Part shown: piece after piece, positions 50,108 to 62,410 of the stretch | Position numbering within the stretch: position 1 is the stretch's first letter | How the letters are laid out: the number at the start of each line of letters is the position of its first letter | Assembly: GCA_037389465.1 (NCBI GenBank) | Contig: JAZARR010000204.1 | Location: 1,197,001-1,261,000, forward strand | DNA: 64,000 nt | Direction: 5' to 3' | Origin: Baylisascaris procyonis | Taxonomy: Eukaryota; Nematoda; Chromadorea; Rhabditida; Ascarididae | The notes under the pieces: generated by a model | Told to the model about the DNA's origin: nothing | The model's input: only the letters and a program-made list of their open reading frames with translations | Databases searched by the model: none | Made by a program: the position numbers and the translations under genes

Positions 50108-53100
50108 ATGGGTGAGCCGAGTTCCTCAAACTTTGAGAGCATCGCTAGAGAATCCTCTAATCTACAACATGAAAATGGTCGAACATTACATTTAAACAAC
50201 AACGAGCATAGCGAAGATCTTGGTAATTTTTTTTTCTTCCATTTATATAACAGCTAATAGTTTAGATTTCTATCAGAATTTTTCTCTCGACTTGTCGATT
50301 ATTTTGTCGTCGGACACAGTTTAGAGTTTATTCGTTCTTTATTGATGGATTTTTTATTTATGGTAAAGATATGTTTTCACTCAAACTTAGAAGGTATTTT
50401 TCCACCTAAAACTTATAGTGTGCATTTTCTTCCTATGGTTTTTGTCATTTCTGAGGTCATACGTTGTTGATGCCCATTGTAGAAATATGCTTCGGGATAC
50501 GACGGTTGATGGGAATAGTGAGTTATTTGGATGATACATGATGATATGAGAAAGTGCTCATTGTAGAGCTAATTTTTCCCGAATGAGCACACTATAGAGA
50601 TAATTTTTCCGGAATTAACGAACCGTTTGTAATGAAAAGAAAATAGAAAATATTTTCGACTTATGAAAATAATAAAATTTAGGTCATCCGAGTAATGTGG
50701 AACATCGTGTTGTACGACGAACAGCGATCGCCGATACGTTATCGGAAACGTTACGCGATTCATCAGCACTCGCCTATTTTATACAGTTTATGGAAGCTAT
50801 TGGTAACTAGCACTTCTTTTCTTCTTAAGTTAATCTTCTTTTTTTGTATCCTTAAATCTTCGATCATATAAATGGATATAGGGAGGAAAGGGAGGAAAGT
50901 GAACAGCAGAATCTTTTTTTTGGCGAAACGGTTGAAGGTGATGAAGTGAGATTGTAATTTTCATTTCTTCTTCAAAGACTATCGGATCAGTGATTATACC
51001 TGCATGATGTTTTCTTGTTGTTTTTTTTACCCTCTTGCCAGCTTACGTTTACATTATATCAGTGGTTCAATCGTTTGAAATTGTTTCATTCTGTTTCATA
51101 AATGGCGAATTGCAAAGCGGAACCAGAGCTCTTTTTTTATATGTCAATTTGATAACTGTATTAATTTGTAATGTTGTACTGTATTACTGTAATTTGGTCT
51201 ATTATATTGCAGTACTGTAACCGGTTACTGTAATGTAATTTGCGATTTGAAACGGTGAAAATTTTCAGGGCAATTGAATTTGGTGAAATTTTGGTTACAT
51301 GTGGAAAGTTTCAAAGCTTCAGCCGCAACAGTTGGTCGAAACGATGAGGCATTGATCACAAGTTAGTTCTTTATTGCAGTATTTTGTTCGAGTTTGGTTT
51401 GGTTATATGAGAAGCGCTATGATCTGTGAAAATATTGCATGAAACTTTATTCTTATCGTACGGTAATGCTAGTGTATATTTTGTAAAATTTCGGTTTGCG
51501 GTTTGAACATTACCAGTTCGAATAATTGAGGCTGGATTTTGAATAGAAACCGGAACCGGAGCCAAATTTTCGTTTGGTAGAGGGCATGGTGAATTTAAGT
51601 AGTGACGTTGGATGAATAGTGTTCCGTATATTAGAGGTTCTTTATGTGTGTAGCGTGAATAAGAGAATTACAAGAAAAATAAGACTGCATTTTTAAGGTT
51701 CTAAGTTTAGAGTTAATCAGATAGGTCCATGGCTTATCAAAAATTTAAACCATTAAACTTTTTCTTATGAGGCAATAAAAAAAGGCAATTCTTATAGTTA
51801 ACAGGTGGCTGTGGAGAGAGGAATTCCTTACTTTCATTGCATAGGTAATTGTACATAAATTTGTCGGGTTGTTTTTTTTCTTGACGCAGAGATAGCTATT
51901 ATTTATGAAAAGCAAATTCATTGAAGATTCATTCAATTTGCTTCTCATTTGCAGTGATGGAATTTGTGAGCGACGCAATCGGTGATTTAATTAGTGCGAC
52001 GAAAGTTTTTTCGAAATTACTGCATTAAAAAAAAAAGTTTTCTGAACAGGAAATCTAATAGGGAAAAAATTAACCCATTTTGTGAAGAGTGGATTGATTA
52101 ATTAATGTTGAAATAGCGGTATTGATGGATTGTATATAGGGATTCGTTTAGAATCGGATAAAACTTAGGGATTATAGAGCACTAATTGAAAATAATATAT
52201 CAGTGAGACTGGCAATAGTGGTTGTATTAATGAAGCTGACAATAGTGGCGTGTTAACGAAGCTGGCAATAGTGGTGGTGTTAATGAGAAAAAGCATTCAA
52301 TGAGAGCATTGTGGGAATTTATATAGTAAATAGGCATTAAAGAGGGGTTAGAACATATAGGTGCAGTTAGCTTGTGAGGTTGGACTAGTTTTTTTTGATC
52401 GATAATAACCGATCGGTAGTAGCCGAGTAACTGGTCGGTAATAACCTGTTGAGCCATTTTTCAAGTTGCGAAAAAGTTTATCTACAAAAACAGTAAGCAA
52501 TTTCAGTGACAAAAAACGATGCGGCAAATATTTATGCGAAATATATTTGTTCAGATGCACCGTGTTCCATTGGGATCACCGAAAAGTTGAGGAACGAAGT
52601 GATTGGTGAATTTTTTCAGTTTTCTTTTCTTATTTCTCGTTCGTCTATTTCAAGAGCTTAAATTACGTCTTTGTGGAGGGACATGTCAACGGATCGACGA
52701 AGGAGAAGAAAGGCTTCTTATTGGTTATTTTTTGTGCTGATAAGGGATGGATTAGAAGAAGGAAAGGTGGGAGGGAGAGAGAAAACGAATTGGGGCGGTT
52801 TTGAGGCCAACGTATCTCCAAAATTGAAGCCGTATTGACTGAAGGTCAAAGGTCATCGTTCAAATAACAAAATCGGAAGACGATGTAGACTGAAACAATG
52901 CTCTGTTTAGAGTTTATGAATTTGTTTGTTTTATAGTTGATTGTTTCATTGCCGACGAAGTCATTGAGCCTAGGAAGTTGAGACATAGTTATATGTTTTG
53001 CCGTCAAATATATACGTCTTAGAGAGAATTTTTTGCAAGAAGAACGCATACGTGGCGATGACTCAACATCGTACATATTGAATGCGAAAAAAAAATTTCT

Positions 53101-55634
53101 TTTTATAATGGAGATTTAATCTTATATGATCATTCATATATCGATTTCAGAGCGAATATGTACAAAAGATGGGATGCTTGATACACATTGTCTTGATGGT
53201 GCACAACAATTCGTCCGCAATATTATGGAAAATCGGTTGGAATTTATTTTTTATTAGTTTCTTTTATCATTTATTGTACTAATTATTTAAATTGTTTAGT
53301 TGTAGTTTATTCCCATAATCACTTCGTTATTTATTTATTCGATTATGGTTACCTAACAGGTGTTAATTATTGTTTATAATCGAAGAAGAAATCACCTTTA
53401 GAAAGAGATTTTAGAGTTTGCTAGTTTTCATATCATTTGCAAGTTTTATTTAAAAAGGAGAAAATTCGCTTATTAAATGCCCCTAAGTGATCGTTGATGA
53501 TATGTTTGAATGTATATTTTTTATTTAGATATTTCGGTGAATTTCTCTCAAGTGTCTATTATAAAAGGCATCAATTGGATGTAATTAGTGGTGGTTCACT
53601 TTCAATAAACGACATTTTGAAATGTCAACGATTATTGTGCTCATTTATCGAGGTATGCTAACTTATGACGTCATTCTTGGGGTAGAAGAAGGGATGGGGA
53701 AGGAGGGATTTAGAAGAAAAATTTGCTAGATGAAGCGGAGAAAGAATTATAGCTGCCTTTTATTTTTGGTATGGATGTAACATTCCTTTAGGGTGAAGAT
53801 GTGGGTTTTACTTCCGGTTTGATATATTCGTGAGCAATCTGTTATTAGTTTAGTGGATTCGACATTCTCGAATGGTATCGGTGATTTTGTATCAGGAAAT
53901 ATGAGTGGTGAGTTGTTACTAGTTTGCAAATTATTGCTTGTTTTAATTATTATTTAAAATATATTCGAGTAATATTTTATTGTTTTTGCAGTTTTTGGAG
54001 GGTGAAGGTGAACGGAAATTAATCGAGTTTATTATTGCGGCCGAAACGTTTGCACAGCAATTATCGTTAACACAAAACAATGAACAAGCAATAGAGGATG
54101 CAATGATTGTTTATGATAAGTGAGTTTATCATTGTTGTGGCTGATAGTGATTACTAAGTTTGTAGGGTATTTTAGGATTGAACTTTATCATTTCCTAGTT
54201 TTATTATTTACGAAGTAAACTTTTTTAAAGAAGAGAAACCAAGTTTTTTTTTCTTTTTTTGGGCTTTTTATGAATGCGAAAGTTTAATGGTGAAATTACT
54301 TCTACACACTGAGGAGATTTTGGTGATTACAGGTATTTCTCGATGCAGGCATCAGAACCTTTGAAATTCGGTGCGAAAATACGTATCCAAATTGAAGCGG
54401 ATATTTGTACCGAAAGTGGTCGACCATCGCCGAATTGCTTCGAGAGTGCACGCCGCCTTGCCGTTTCTGTGTTGGAACAGGTAATTACTAAAATAAAAAT
54501 CAAACCTTTTAGGCATGTCAACTATAGTGATTGCATATTGTTATAAACGAAGTAAATCCGTCGTATTATATAAGAAGGCTTGTTTTAGTTTAACAGTGGT
54601 ATAGCCGAAGGTTGAAATACTTGTTGAAGTGGTAAAAAATGATAATGGATTTTGTATTTCAGCAGCATGATAAGACTGTCGAGTGATTTGTGGATGTGTG
54701 TGCAATGTTAATGGGTGGATATTTAAGTTTAGAGTATATTGTGAGGTAGCGGTAATCTGGTTTTCGAAGAGTGGAGGAGTATAGTTTTATATGAACGACT
54801 AGAAATGCTAGGAATGTTTTTTTTTAAATATTTAAGTATTCTTTTTTAATGCTGTTAATCGTACTGTATTAACACCATTTTGCAAAATGGGGGAGGGGAG
54901 GGATTTGGGTGAAAGATATTCCGATCGCATTTTGTGATCGGAACCTCTTTAGAAATTTGCATATAAATTTTGCATTTTTTTTTTGCATAAATTTTTTGAA
55001 TCATTTTAGAAATTTGCATATACATTTTGCTCAAAATTTTTTTGCATTTTTATGTTCGACTAATTTATCTAAGTTGGCATTAGCCGCATTTTTAAAGCAT
55101 TGGTTCTTGTCAGCGGCATTGAGTGTTGTTTGTTGTGATTCGCTCTCATTTTATCCATTTTCTAAGAAGTGCTTAATTTAGCGATGAAATTTTTTTTTTT
55201 AATTTGAAAATCGGGAAAGTTTCATTCCCGTTGATGTGCAGATGTTGTTTAGAGTTTTGCTGGAATTATTTTCGAGGGTGATGGGTGAGAGGGGGCGGAA
55301 ACTTTTTGAAGAGGTGTGCATGTACTACATGATAGGAAAGGTTAATTAAAGGATCATCGTTGTGGCCGCTTTCCTCAGGTATCACGGAGTTGGTACTATC
55401 TTTGATGGGGAAAAGGCAATCTTTTCAGAGTTACGTGAAAAGGTATCAAGCATCGCCGCCGTTTATGAAATTCTTATATGAACTAATGGCACAAATCGAT
55501 AGCAGTGTGGAATTGCCGAATCCGAATAGGAAGAAGAAGACACTCAGTATGTATTTAATTTTACTGTTATATGGTTATGATATCCTATGAATATTTTTTT
55601 TTAGCATGATAGTTATTTCCGTCCTTGGGAGTTT

Positions 55635-55681
<47 letters not shown>

Positions 55682-56936
55682 TGGCTCAAAAATTGTTGTT
55701 TTGGAAAGAAGTTTTGGGGAGAAAAAATGGTAGGGGTGATCTTTTATCAGAATTTCTATGTTTTCTCCGTTATATGAAAGTTTTTTTTGGATTAACTGTT
55801 TTTCTTTCACTGGACGGGCTTGATTCAGGTGTCATTTTTCTTATGTGATAATGACAATTTTAATTAAATAAATAGGTGAATGCAAATATAAAACTTTTTT
55901 CGCTATGTTTTTATAAAAATTATGTAAATTTTTTTGTCACTGCTACAAAATTTGTATATTTCGAAATGCGTTTCATTCAGGTGTTGTTTATGTTGTTAAA
56001 TGAGAGGTTTTTTGGTTGATATCAGTTCAGCATAGTTGAGTATTTATAGACAGCTCGGACCAGTCATCGGAAATAAGTCTGCCATCGGTGTTGTTCGAAA
56101 AGAGGACACGTCCAGCTGCCGTCAGCCGTTTAGGACAATCGGCGAGTGCAGCGGCATTGCCGATGGGCAGTATGGAGGAGGATGAGACCTCTTCTCTTGC
56201 CGATAGTGTCAGTTCTTATGGACCAGGAAGTACTCCTCGTGCAAGGCATTCGAGAATGTTAGTCATTCGATGGGAATTATTTAGATAACATAGGAAGATT
56301 ATTAACTCAATTTTTTTCAGTGAAATTTCCATTGTTAAATAATTTTGAAGCTAAAAATAAAAACCCTTTGAATAATTACTTATGATAATAGGTATTTAGA
56401 GATGTACTTGTTTATTTCCTTAGGTTTGTTTTTTTTTGTTATAAAGGTACTTTTTTCCTTATACCTGGGGAACTGATAATTGGTTAAAACTTGCATTGTT
56501 TGTTTATTTTTAGAGAGTTGAGAGATCAGTGCCTTATTTAGGGGTCCATCTTCATTGGCAATGATTGATGATTTCGGACGTTATCGACCAATGTATGACA
56601 ATAGTTATTCATCGACGGATGACGAAGGTTCAGCAAGGCGCAAACTTAAACATACCTTCGATAAATACCTTCGTCAGTCGATGGCTAAGGTAAGTGGATA
56701 AGTTTATTTAGGTAAGGAAACGTAAGTGGACAAGTTTATTTAGATAGACTAAGATAGGCGGATTTTTGCTACTTTTTTGCATAACTCATTTACTTGAGAA
56801 AAGCGAAGGTTGTTGCTGTAATGAATTCGAGGAATGGTTTCAGGAAGCGGAAGTAGCGGATCAAGTTGCCGAGCTTATTATTGCCGATATTCACAATATG
56901 GTCTCATCAAATAAGGCATCAAATTTGCCTCAATGA
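50108..56936 (+). CDS. AKAP10 (D-AKAP2) homologue, 459 aa, 11 exons
   Basis: Scaffold that tethers protein kinase A through an amphipathic helix. Exons: 50108-50222, 50683-50802, 51269-51361, 53151-53235, 53529-53652, 53992-54119, 54333-54480, 55429-55546, 56050-56257, 56542-56689 and 56844-56936; phases agree. There are two RGS-type domains. The first starts with [20 protein letters not shown] (human PYFIQFMELRRMEHLVKF) and RICTKDG. The second has [38 protein letters not shown] and [21 protein letters not shown] Ser-rich linker follows. The last exon carries the PKA-binding helix [18 protein letters not shown], aligning with human LAWKIAKMIVSDIMQQA. It is shorter than human (662 aa), mainly because the long insert inside the first RGS domain is missing. 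The C-terminus ends NLPQ and lacks the human PDZ ligand (TKL). Confidence 0.94.
51955..52028 (+). other. Possible alternative terminal exon in AKAP10 intron 3
   Basis: Acceptor TCATTTGCAG is followed by 24 codons ending in TAA, and the phase matches the donor at 51361. The peptide is [17 protein letters not shown], then VFSKLLH. If used, it would truncate the protein within the first RGS domain. Confidence 0.3.
54955..55045. repeat. Intronic duplication with TTTGCAT motifs
   Basis: TTTAGAAATTTGCATATA occurs twice, 61 bp apart, each followed by further TTTTGCAT copies. It lies in AKAP10-homologue intron 7. Confidence 0.75.
55637..55678. repeat. (TA)n tract
   Basis: About 42 bp of alternating TA in AKAP10-homologue intron 8. 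Confidence 0.95.
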
Positions 56937-57288
56937 AGAGAGCTGCATCTCGGATCAGTAGTAATCTATTGTGGAGTTCATCGATAGCATTTCCCTGTTG
57001 TAAATTACTTTCTCTAATAAGTTGCTGTGATTTGTGCCCATTTTGCGTTGTTCAATTAACTAAAATATGCTCATTGATTTTTAATTTTTGTTATTTTTTT
57101 GAATACTTTTATAATGAAGAAAGTAATTAAATGTGAACGTTAATAGTAATTAATTGAAAAAACTTTCTTATGAATATTATAATCTTTTTGTATTGTTATG
57201 ATTGAATCGTCTATTTAAGCCATAGGTTACAAATTTGAGATGTGAAGTTATAATTTATGTTATGTGGAATGCTTAACTTCATGTGAGA

Positions 57289-57357
57289 GCTGGGTGAAAT
57301 CCGGTCCTGGTCCAAGAAATAGTGAGGACCAATGGGGATGGGATTTGACCCAGATCT
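57289..57357. repeat. Imperfect inverted repeat (hairpin)
   Basis: CTGGGTGAAATCC on the left pairs with GGATTTGACCCAG on the right, with one mismatch. Inner arms GGTCCTGGTCC and GGACC add pairing around a short loop. It is compact enough for a MITE-like element or an RNA hairpin. Confidence 0.6.
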
Positions 57358-57785
57358 TTTTTAATGGTACTTATATTCGGGTCTTTCTGCATAATTGTCG
57401 TAGATGTATTTCGTGTGAATGAAATATTTCTGAATTGTCATTTAAACTGTGCATTTTTCTTTTACAAATCCTATCTTTCTTTTACAAATCCTAACTAGAA
57501 TATCAAATAGATGAAACATGGTAATATGAGTAATACACCTTACAAGTAAGCCTCAAGTCTTAAAAATTAAGAAGAAATTAGCTCGTTTTATTGAAAGTTT
57601 GGGTATTTTGAAGCGATGGGAATTGATTGTTGTAGAATATATTTGCATAAAAGCTTAATTTGTTATTGAAAATAAGATGTCAAATGTCATTTTCTATTAT
57701 TTGTTTTTAGAATTCAGTTCCTTTGTAAATTATATTTTATCGCTTTGTAATCTGTGATTCTTCACTCGTAATAATCACTTTGCTT

Positions 57786-57788
<3 letters not shown>

Positions 57789-57853
<65 letters not shown>
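57789..57853. repeat. (TA)n tract, about 65 bp
   Basis: Alternating TA in intergenic DNA. Confidence 0.95.
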
Positions 57854-57857
<4 letters not shown>

Positions 57858-58747
57858 AATGAAATGCAATGGTTATGAAAGAATTGTATTGATATAGAAA
57901 TAAATAATTTACTAACAGATTTTTTTTTGCTTTCATTTGTTGAATTAAGGGTGAATAAACTGTCATATTATAACGTTTTTCCTCAATATTTCGATGGAAG
58001 CTGTCGTCGGTGTCGACATAGACATATTGCGATGGAACCATTGTAACTGACGCGATTTTAGGGCGTTGCGAATGAAATGAAAGCTAGGCGAAAGTAGGTA
58101 AATGAAGAACGATTTTATGGATCTGTACGAATGGATCTTATATATTTCTTTGGGGGTTTTTTCTAACTTTTAGCTATAGTAGTTGGATATTATTATCAAA
58201 AAATTTTTGGAATTATATATTGATGAGCATATTAGTATTTGAGATAAGTTTATTTAAGATGATTGTAGGTAAGTGATATGTTGGTTTTTTTTAAGTGATC
58301 GTTTCTTTACTTTCATTGTTATAACCGGTGGCGTTGCCGGAACAGGGTGTTCGATTCCGTTCGATATGATTAGAGCAGATGTATGTGTGTACCGGTATGG
58401 CGATATTCAACCTATCAGTTATATTAGACCAGATCCGATCAGCAGACCTCTAGTATAGGTCTTCGAGATGTAAAGTCGCAACGTTCACGCAGGATAAAAG
58501 CCGGATTGCGCGAAGATTATCCAACATTTTGAAGGGAAATTTTAGACGAATAGACTTAGAGGATAGTGAGGGTGATGAAAATTTCATGGTCGAAGGTTAC
58601 AAAAAGGGGCGCACAGAGTCCTCCCCGCCTTTCCTCCTCACCTCGCAGGTAGCGCAAAGGACCATATCGTTCAAATGGATGATTTTTACTGGTTGAATAG
58701 AGATCAGATATGCAGCACTTTCGTTATGTTTCACGAATTTTAGATAG

Positions 58748-61283
58748 ATGGAACAAGCATCTTCTTCGAGCAATGATCCTGTTTTGAAGGAAACTGCTAC
58801 TACTCCAAAGGAAGATAGGTAAGTATTGTAATAATTATCACTCATTGCTCCTCATAATTTAATTATAGTCGATATATAGATAATGTTAACATTGATTTCT
58901 GTTTTTAGCTTAAGGCGTGTTTTCGATGTGCAGTTTGGAAAAATATGAAAAAATCGTCGTGAGATTGGATTTTCACTTAATTATAGTGAAACGATACGTC
59001 CCTATCTAGTTGGATATATTTGTTTTTCATTTATTCTGAGACATAAGAATGTTCTAAAAAATTGTAAATTTCGTAAGTAACGGAAAGAAAATTCTTTCAG
59101 TTTTTTTAAATTTTATTTATTTATTTATCTATTTATCTGTTTATTTATTTATTCAGAAAATCCGTTGAATTTTAAATTTCTATCATTTTATCAAAGTTTA
59201 GATTTCATAGGAATTTTTATTTGTAATATTCTAATATTTAGTATTTAGATTGGAAGAGCAAGATAAGGTGAAAGAGAGAGCTGAGCAAATCCCTCTAGTA
59301 CCATTTACATGTTGCGTTTGTGGTATGAAGGAGAAATGTCGTTATGGTAACGTCAAAGTAAGCGGTAGGACGTAAGTTCTTTTCCTGAAATGGTAAATTC
59401 GTACCCGAGTTTGAGACTTTTAAAATTAAAAACTTGATTTATTGTATAAAACTTTTAGAAATTATTATTTATTGAAATTATCAAACTATCTATTTTCCCG
59501 AAAAAAACGTTTTATAAAACTTATTTTTATTATTATTTATTTGGCTAAGCGCTGTTTTTATTGTGATTATATTTGTGATTGTTTTTATTCATTTGTTTAT
59601 TTCTTTACTTATCTATGAAGTATTTGTCTATTGTAGTTCTAAACTGCTTTATTAGTTCAGTAGGCGGATCTATCCAAAATTTTCAGGCATTCATATCGAT
59701 ATAAAGAAGAGGTTTACTATATGATGGATCCATTTCGTAATAGAGCTAAAGTAGATGAGAATCGTTTGAGTGCATCGTCAACGAGCAATTCGACGACAAA
59801 CGGTCGTGGACATAGTGATTCGAATAAAATACCGAATATTCTCGATTTTTTCGTTATTGGTGCTCTATGCACTATTTGTGGACAAGCCGTATGCATTGAT
59901 GAGGTCTTTATTTTTATTTGTTTATTTATTATTTACTCTTTACTTTTTTTTAATAGATGAGTTAGGAGAATTCAAGAATTTTGAGGATCCTTGATGTGGC
60001 GTTCACTTCGAATTTTTCTTTTTCACTTTATTTTTATTACTTTTGAAGAATCCGTTCCGGTTTTACTTGTCTCTCTTCTCAATAACAGTTGCCTTTTGTA
60101 AATTAATCTGAAGTAAACGCCATTTATAAGTGAGGATTAATGCGTAATTACTTCCTATGTAGATTCGAGTAAATTTATAGGGTTATAGGTTTACCCAAAC
60201 TTAAGAAGGGGGGAGGGGGTATTTTCTCCGTCTGCAGTAGTGATAAACTTCCATGGTAACCCGGGGGGTGAGATAAGAGGTAATATGTGGGGACTGCGCG
60301 GTAGTGAAATATTTGTAAACGACGTCTGCTTTTCAGTTGTGTAGTGTTTTCTACTCGAAAACGTTTTGTTCGACATGCGTTATGAGGGAGCGAGTCCACT
60401 TTCCCATCGAAATCGTTGAGGTAAGGCTTCTTTTGTACGTTCACTGTAAACGTGTATGTGTGTATGTCTGCATACATGTCGGCAGCCCGAACTCGGGAAT
60501 CTCGGGAAAAGGTCGGGAAAAAAGCTAGAGTCACGGGATTTGGTGGATGTAACCTATAGGAGAGATTGAACTCATATGTCGTCACTTATTGACCTACTGA
60601 TTGAGAAGGTAGTAATAGGTTTTTAAGAGTGCTAAAAGATTGCATCTTTTTTATAATTTTCGAGCTTTAATTTTACACCGGTGGCGTCCTGAAAAGGTGA
60701 GCCTCTCTGTAGGTTTTGCACAAGCGGTTGGATGGATTAAAACATAAGTGCAGTTTCTATGGCGCATTCCTTCAAGTTACTCTATATATCTGTATTTTAA
60801 CTCAACTTGGAATCGAGGTAAACATCCTTCTCCTTCGGAATATGGCCGGCTGTGCAGACAAATCGGCTGGCTAAGTCGATGATTGGTTCACTGGTTCATG
60901 TTTTTTTTCGAGGATTTCATAAACAGTCTCGGATTTCTTCAGTAACTGCGCGACTCTGCTGTAATGAGCAGATGGGGGAGGCGGGGAGTTTTAAGAGATT
61001 TAAGGAAACGTAGCAAATTCCGCCGAAGTACCTCACTTGGACGTCTATCTTGCACAATACTTGGATTCGGGGAAAAAACTTGCAACAAATTGTTTCAAAC
61101 TTCATCGGAAGTTTTTATACAAATTTTTACACTCGAGTAAATAAATAAAGCAACAAGTGTGAATGTACATATATATTACAAGGGAATTAATTTCAGCACT
61201 TCGAGGCGGCGCGCGCAGCTAGGCAACGAAGGGAAGCCGAAAGGAATAGCGCGAAGGTGCCACAGATTGAAGACGACAGCTAG
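58748..61283 (+). CDS. CDPF1-like cysteine-rich DPF motif protein, 193 aa
   Basis: Exons 58748-58818, 59249-59371, 59687-59903, 60337-60420 and 61197-61283 join in phase to 193 residues. Cysteine pairs CCVCGMKEKC, LCTICGQAVC and CSVFYSKTFCSTC match the likely zinc-binding pattern of CDPF1, and VYYMMDPFRNR carries the DPF motif (human SYVMKDPF). The human protein has 123 residues. This one is longer because of an N-terminal Ser/Thr-rich extension, a Ser/Asn/Thr-rich insert of about 35 residues after the DPF motif, and a charged Arg/Glu-rich C-terminal tail (AARAARQRREAERNSAK). The molecular role of CDPF1 is not established. An AATTTTAG acceptor lies 4 nt before the ATG. The donor after exon 3 (GAG|GTCTTT) is weak. 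Confidence 0.9.
59106..59155. repeat. (TTTA)n microsatellite
   Basis: Imperfect TTTA/TTTATC units in CDPF1 intron 1. Confidence 0.9.
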
Positions 61284-62410
61284 CTAGCTAATGAGAGCGA
61301 TCAAAAAACGCTTGGCAGTACTATGTGGAACAGTTGTATCAGCTCAGGATCACTATATCGGAGTTGCTGTAAACTAGAGCACCCATTACATGTAAGCTCC
61401 TACGACGGAGAAGACTGGGAGGAGGGAGGAAGAGGGAAGGGGGAAAGGAGAGTTGCTAGCCAAGTGCTGATGGAAGTTGACATCGCAAACCGCTTGGTAG
61501 TCTTTCATTCGCGTCTGGAATATTTCCAGAAATAACCTTTAAAAGCGATGAGTATAGAAATAAAGCAACCTAGTAGATGAGCACAACAAAGGGCAATATT
61601 CAAACACAAATAAGCGGAATTGATTAAAAAGTAAAAAAAAATCAGACAAAGAAAAGAACAAGCTCATCATATCCAATTCGATTCCCTAGGCCAAACAAAA
61701 TCAGTCCCCTAGGCCAAACAGAATAAAGGAGGCCAAAACTGTGCGATCGAAAATCAATGCAGCAGCAAGGGACCTTTAATCAAAAATTGGTCCAGTATGG
61801 AGAAATGAAGTATGGAAGAAAGAGAGAGGAGAGGGGGGGACCGAGGGATAGCACCACTTCGAGAGGAATTCTAGAATGATGAGCTTTTTTATAAAACAAC
61901 GAAATTATCTATGAAACAAATCATTAAGAGACAAGATGTGCACCCATAACATTAAGGTCATGATACGTAACTCGTAAAGAGACAACAATAATACGCGGTA
62001 AAATTATCAAACCGCGAACAGACATATGCGCCTAATTCCAAAAAAAAAAAAATGCATGGAAACGATATTAACAAGTATATGTCTTCGTAGTATAGTACAT
62101 GACATTACAATAAAAATGTACTAATTGATAACATTTCTTGAATTATATGAACGATAGTCACATTCCTATAGCGCAATGTTATTGGGCGCTCAATAATCTA
62201 GAAAATACATCTTTCACTCTTTTTCGGATGTATCTGGAATCTGAATTGCTCATAGAACTCCGATAGAAATTATCCCCAAATTTAAAAACGCAGATACAAA
62301 GAATATAAATAATTACTGATCTAAGACCGATGCATAACAAAGGGCTATAATTGATACTATCAAAATATAAAAGAAAACAGAAAATTCAAAAAAGAAAAAA
62401 ACTTTCACCT
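61284..62410. other. Intergenic between convergent CDPF1 and Dicer
   Basis: About 1.1 kb containing both 3' ends. Purine-rich patches at 61400-61450 and 61800-61850. No gene seen. Confidence 0.55.

Larger units (their letters stand above)
56937..58747. other. Intergenic, AKAP10 homologue to CDPF1
   Basis: 1.8 kb between two plus-strand genes, too long for a typical nematode operon spacer. It contains an imperfect inverted repeat at 57289-57357 and a (TA)n tract at 57789-57853. No coding signal that I trust. Confidence 0.5.

Noticed and set aside
55360..55428. Earlier acceptor (TTTCCTCAG) for AKAP10 exon 8
   Set aside because: It would give an out-of-phase junction with exon 7, while TCTTTTCAG at 55428 restores the phase and the alignment with AKAP10.
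60175..60585. 136-aa minus-strand ORF
   Set aside because: It is antisense to a CDPF1 exon and its intron and has no domain.
50108..61283. AKAP10 homologue and CDPF1 as an operon
   Set aside because: The 1.8-kb gap far exceeds usual nematode operon spacing.
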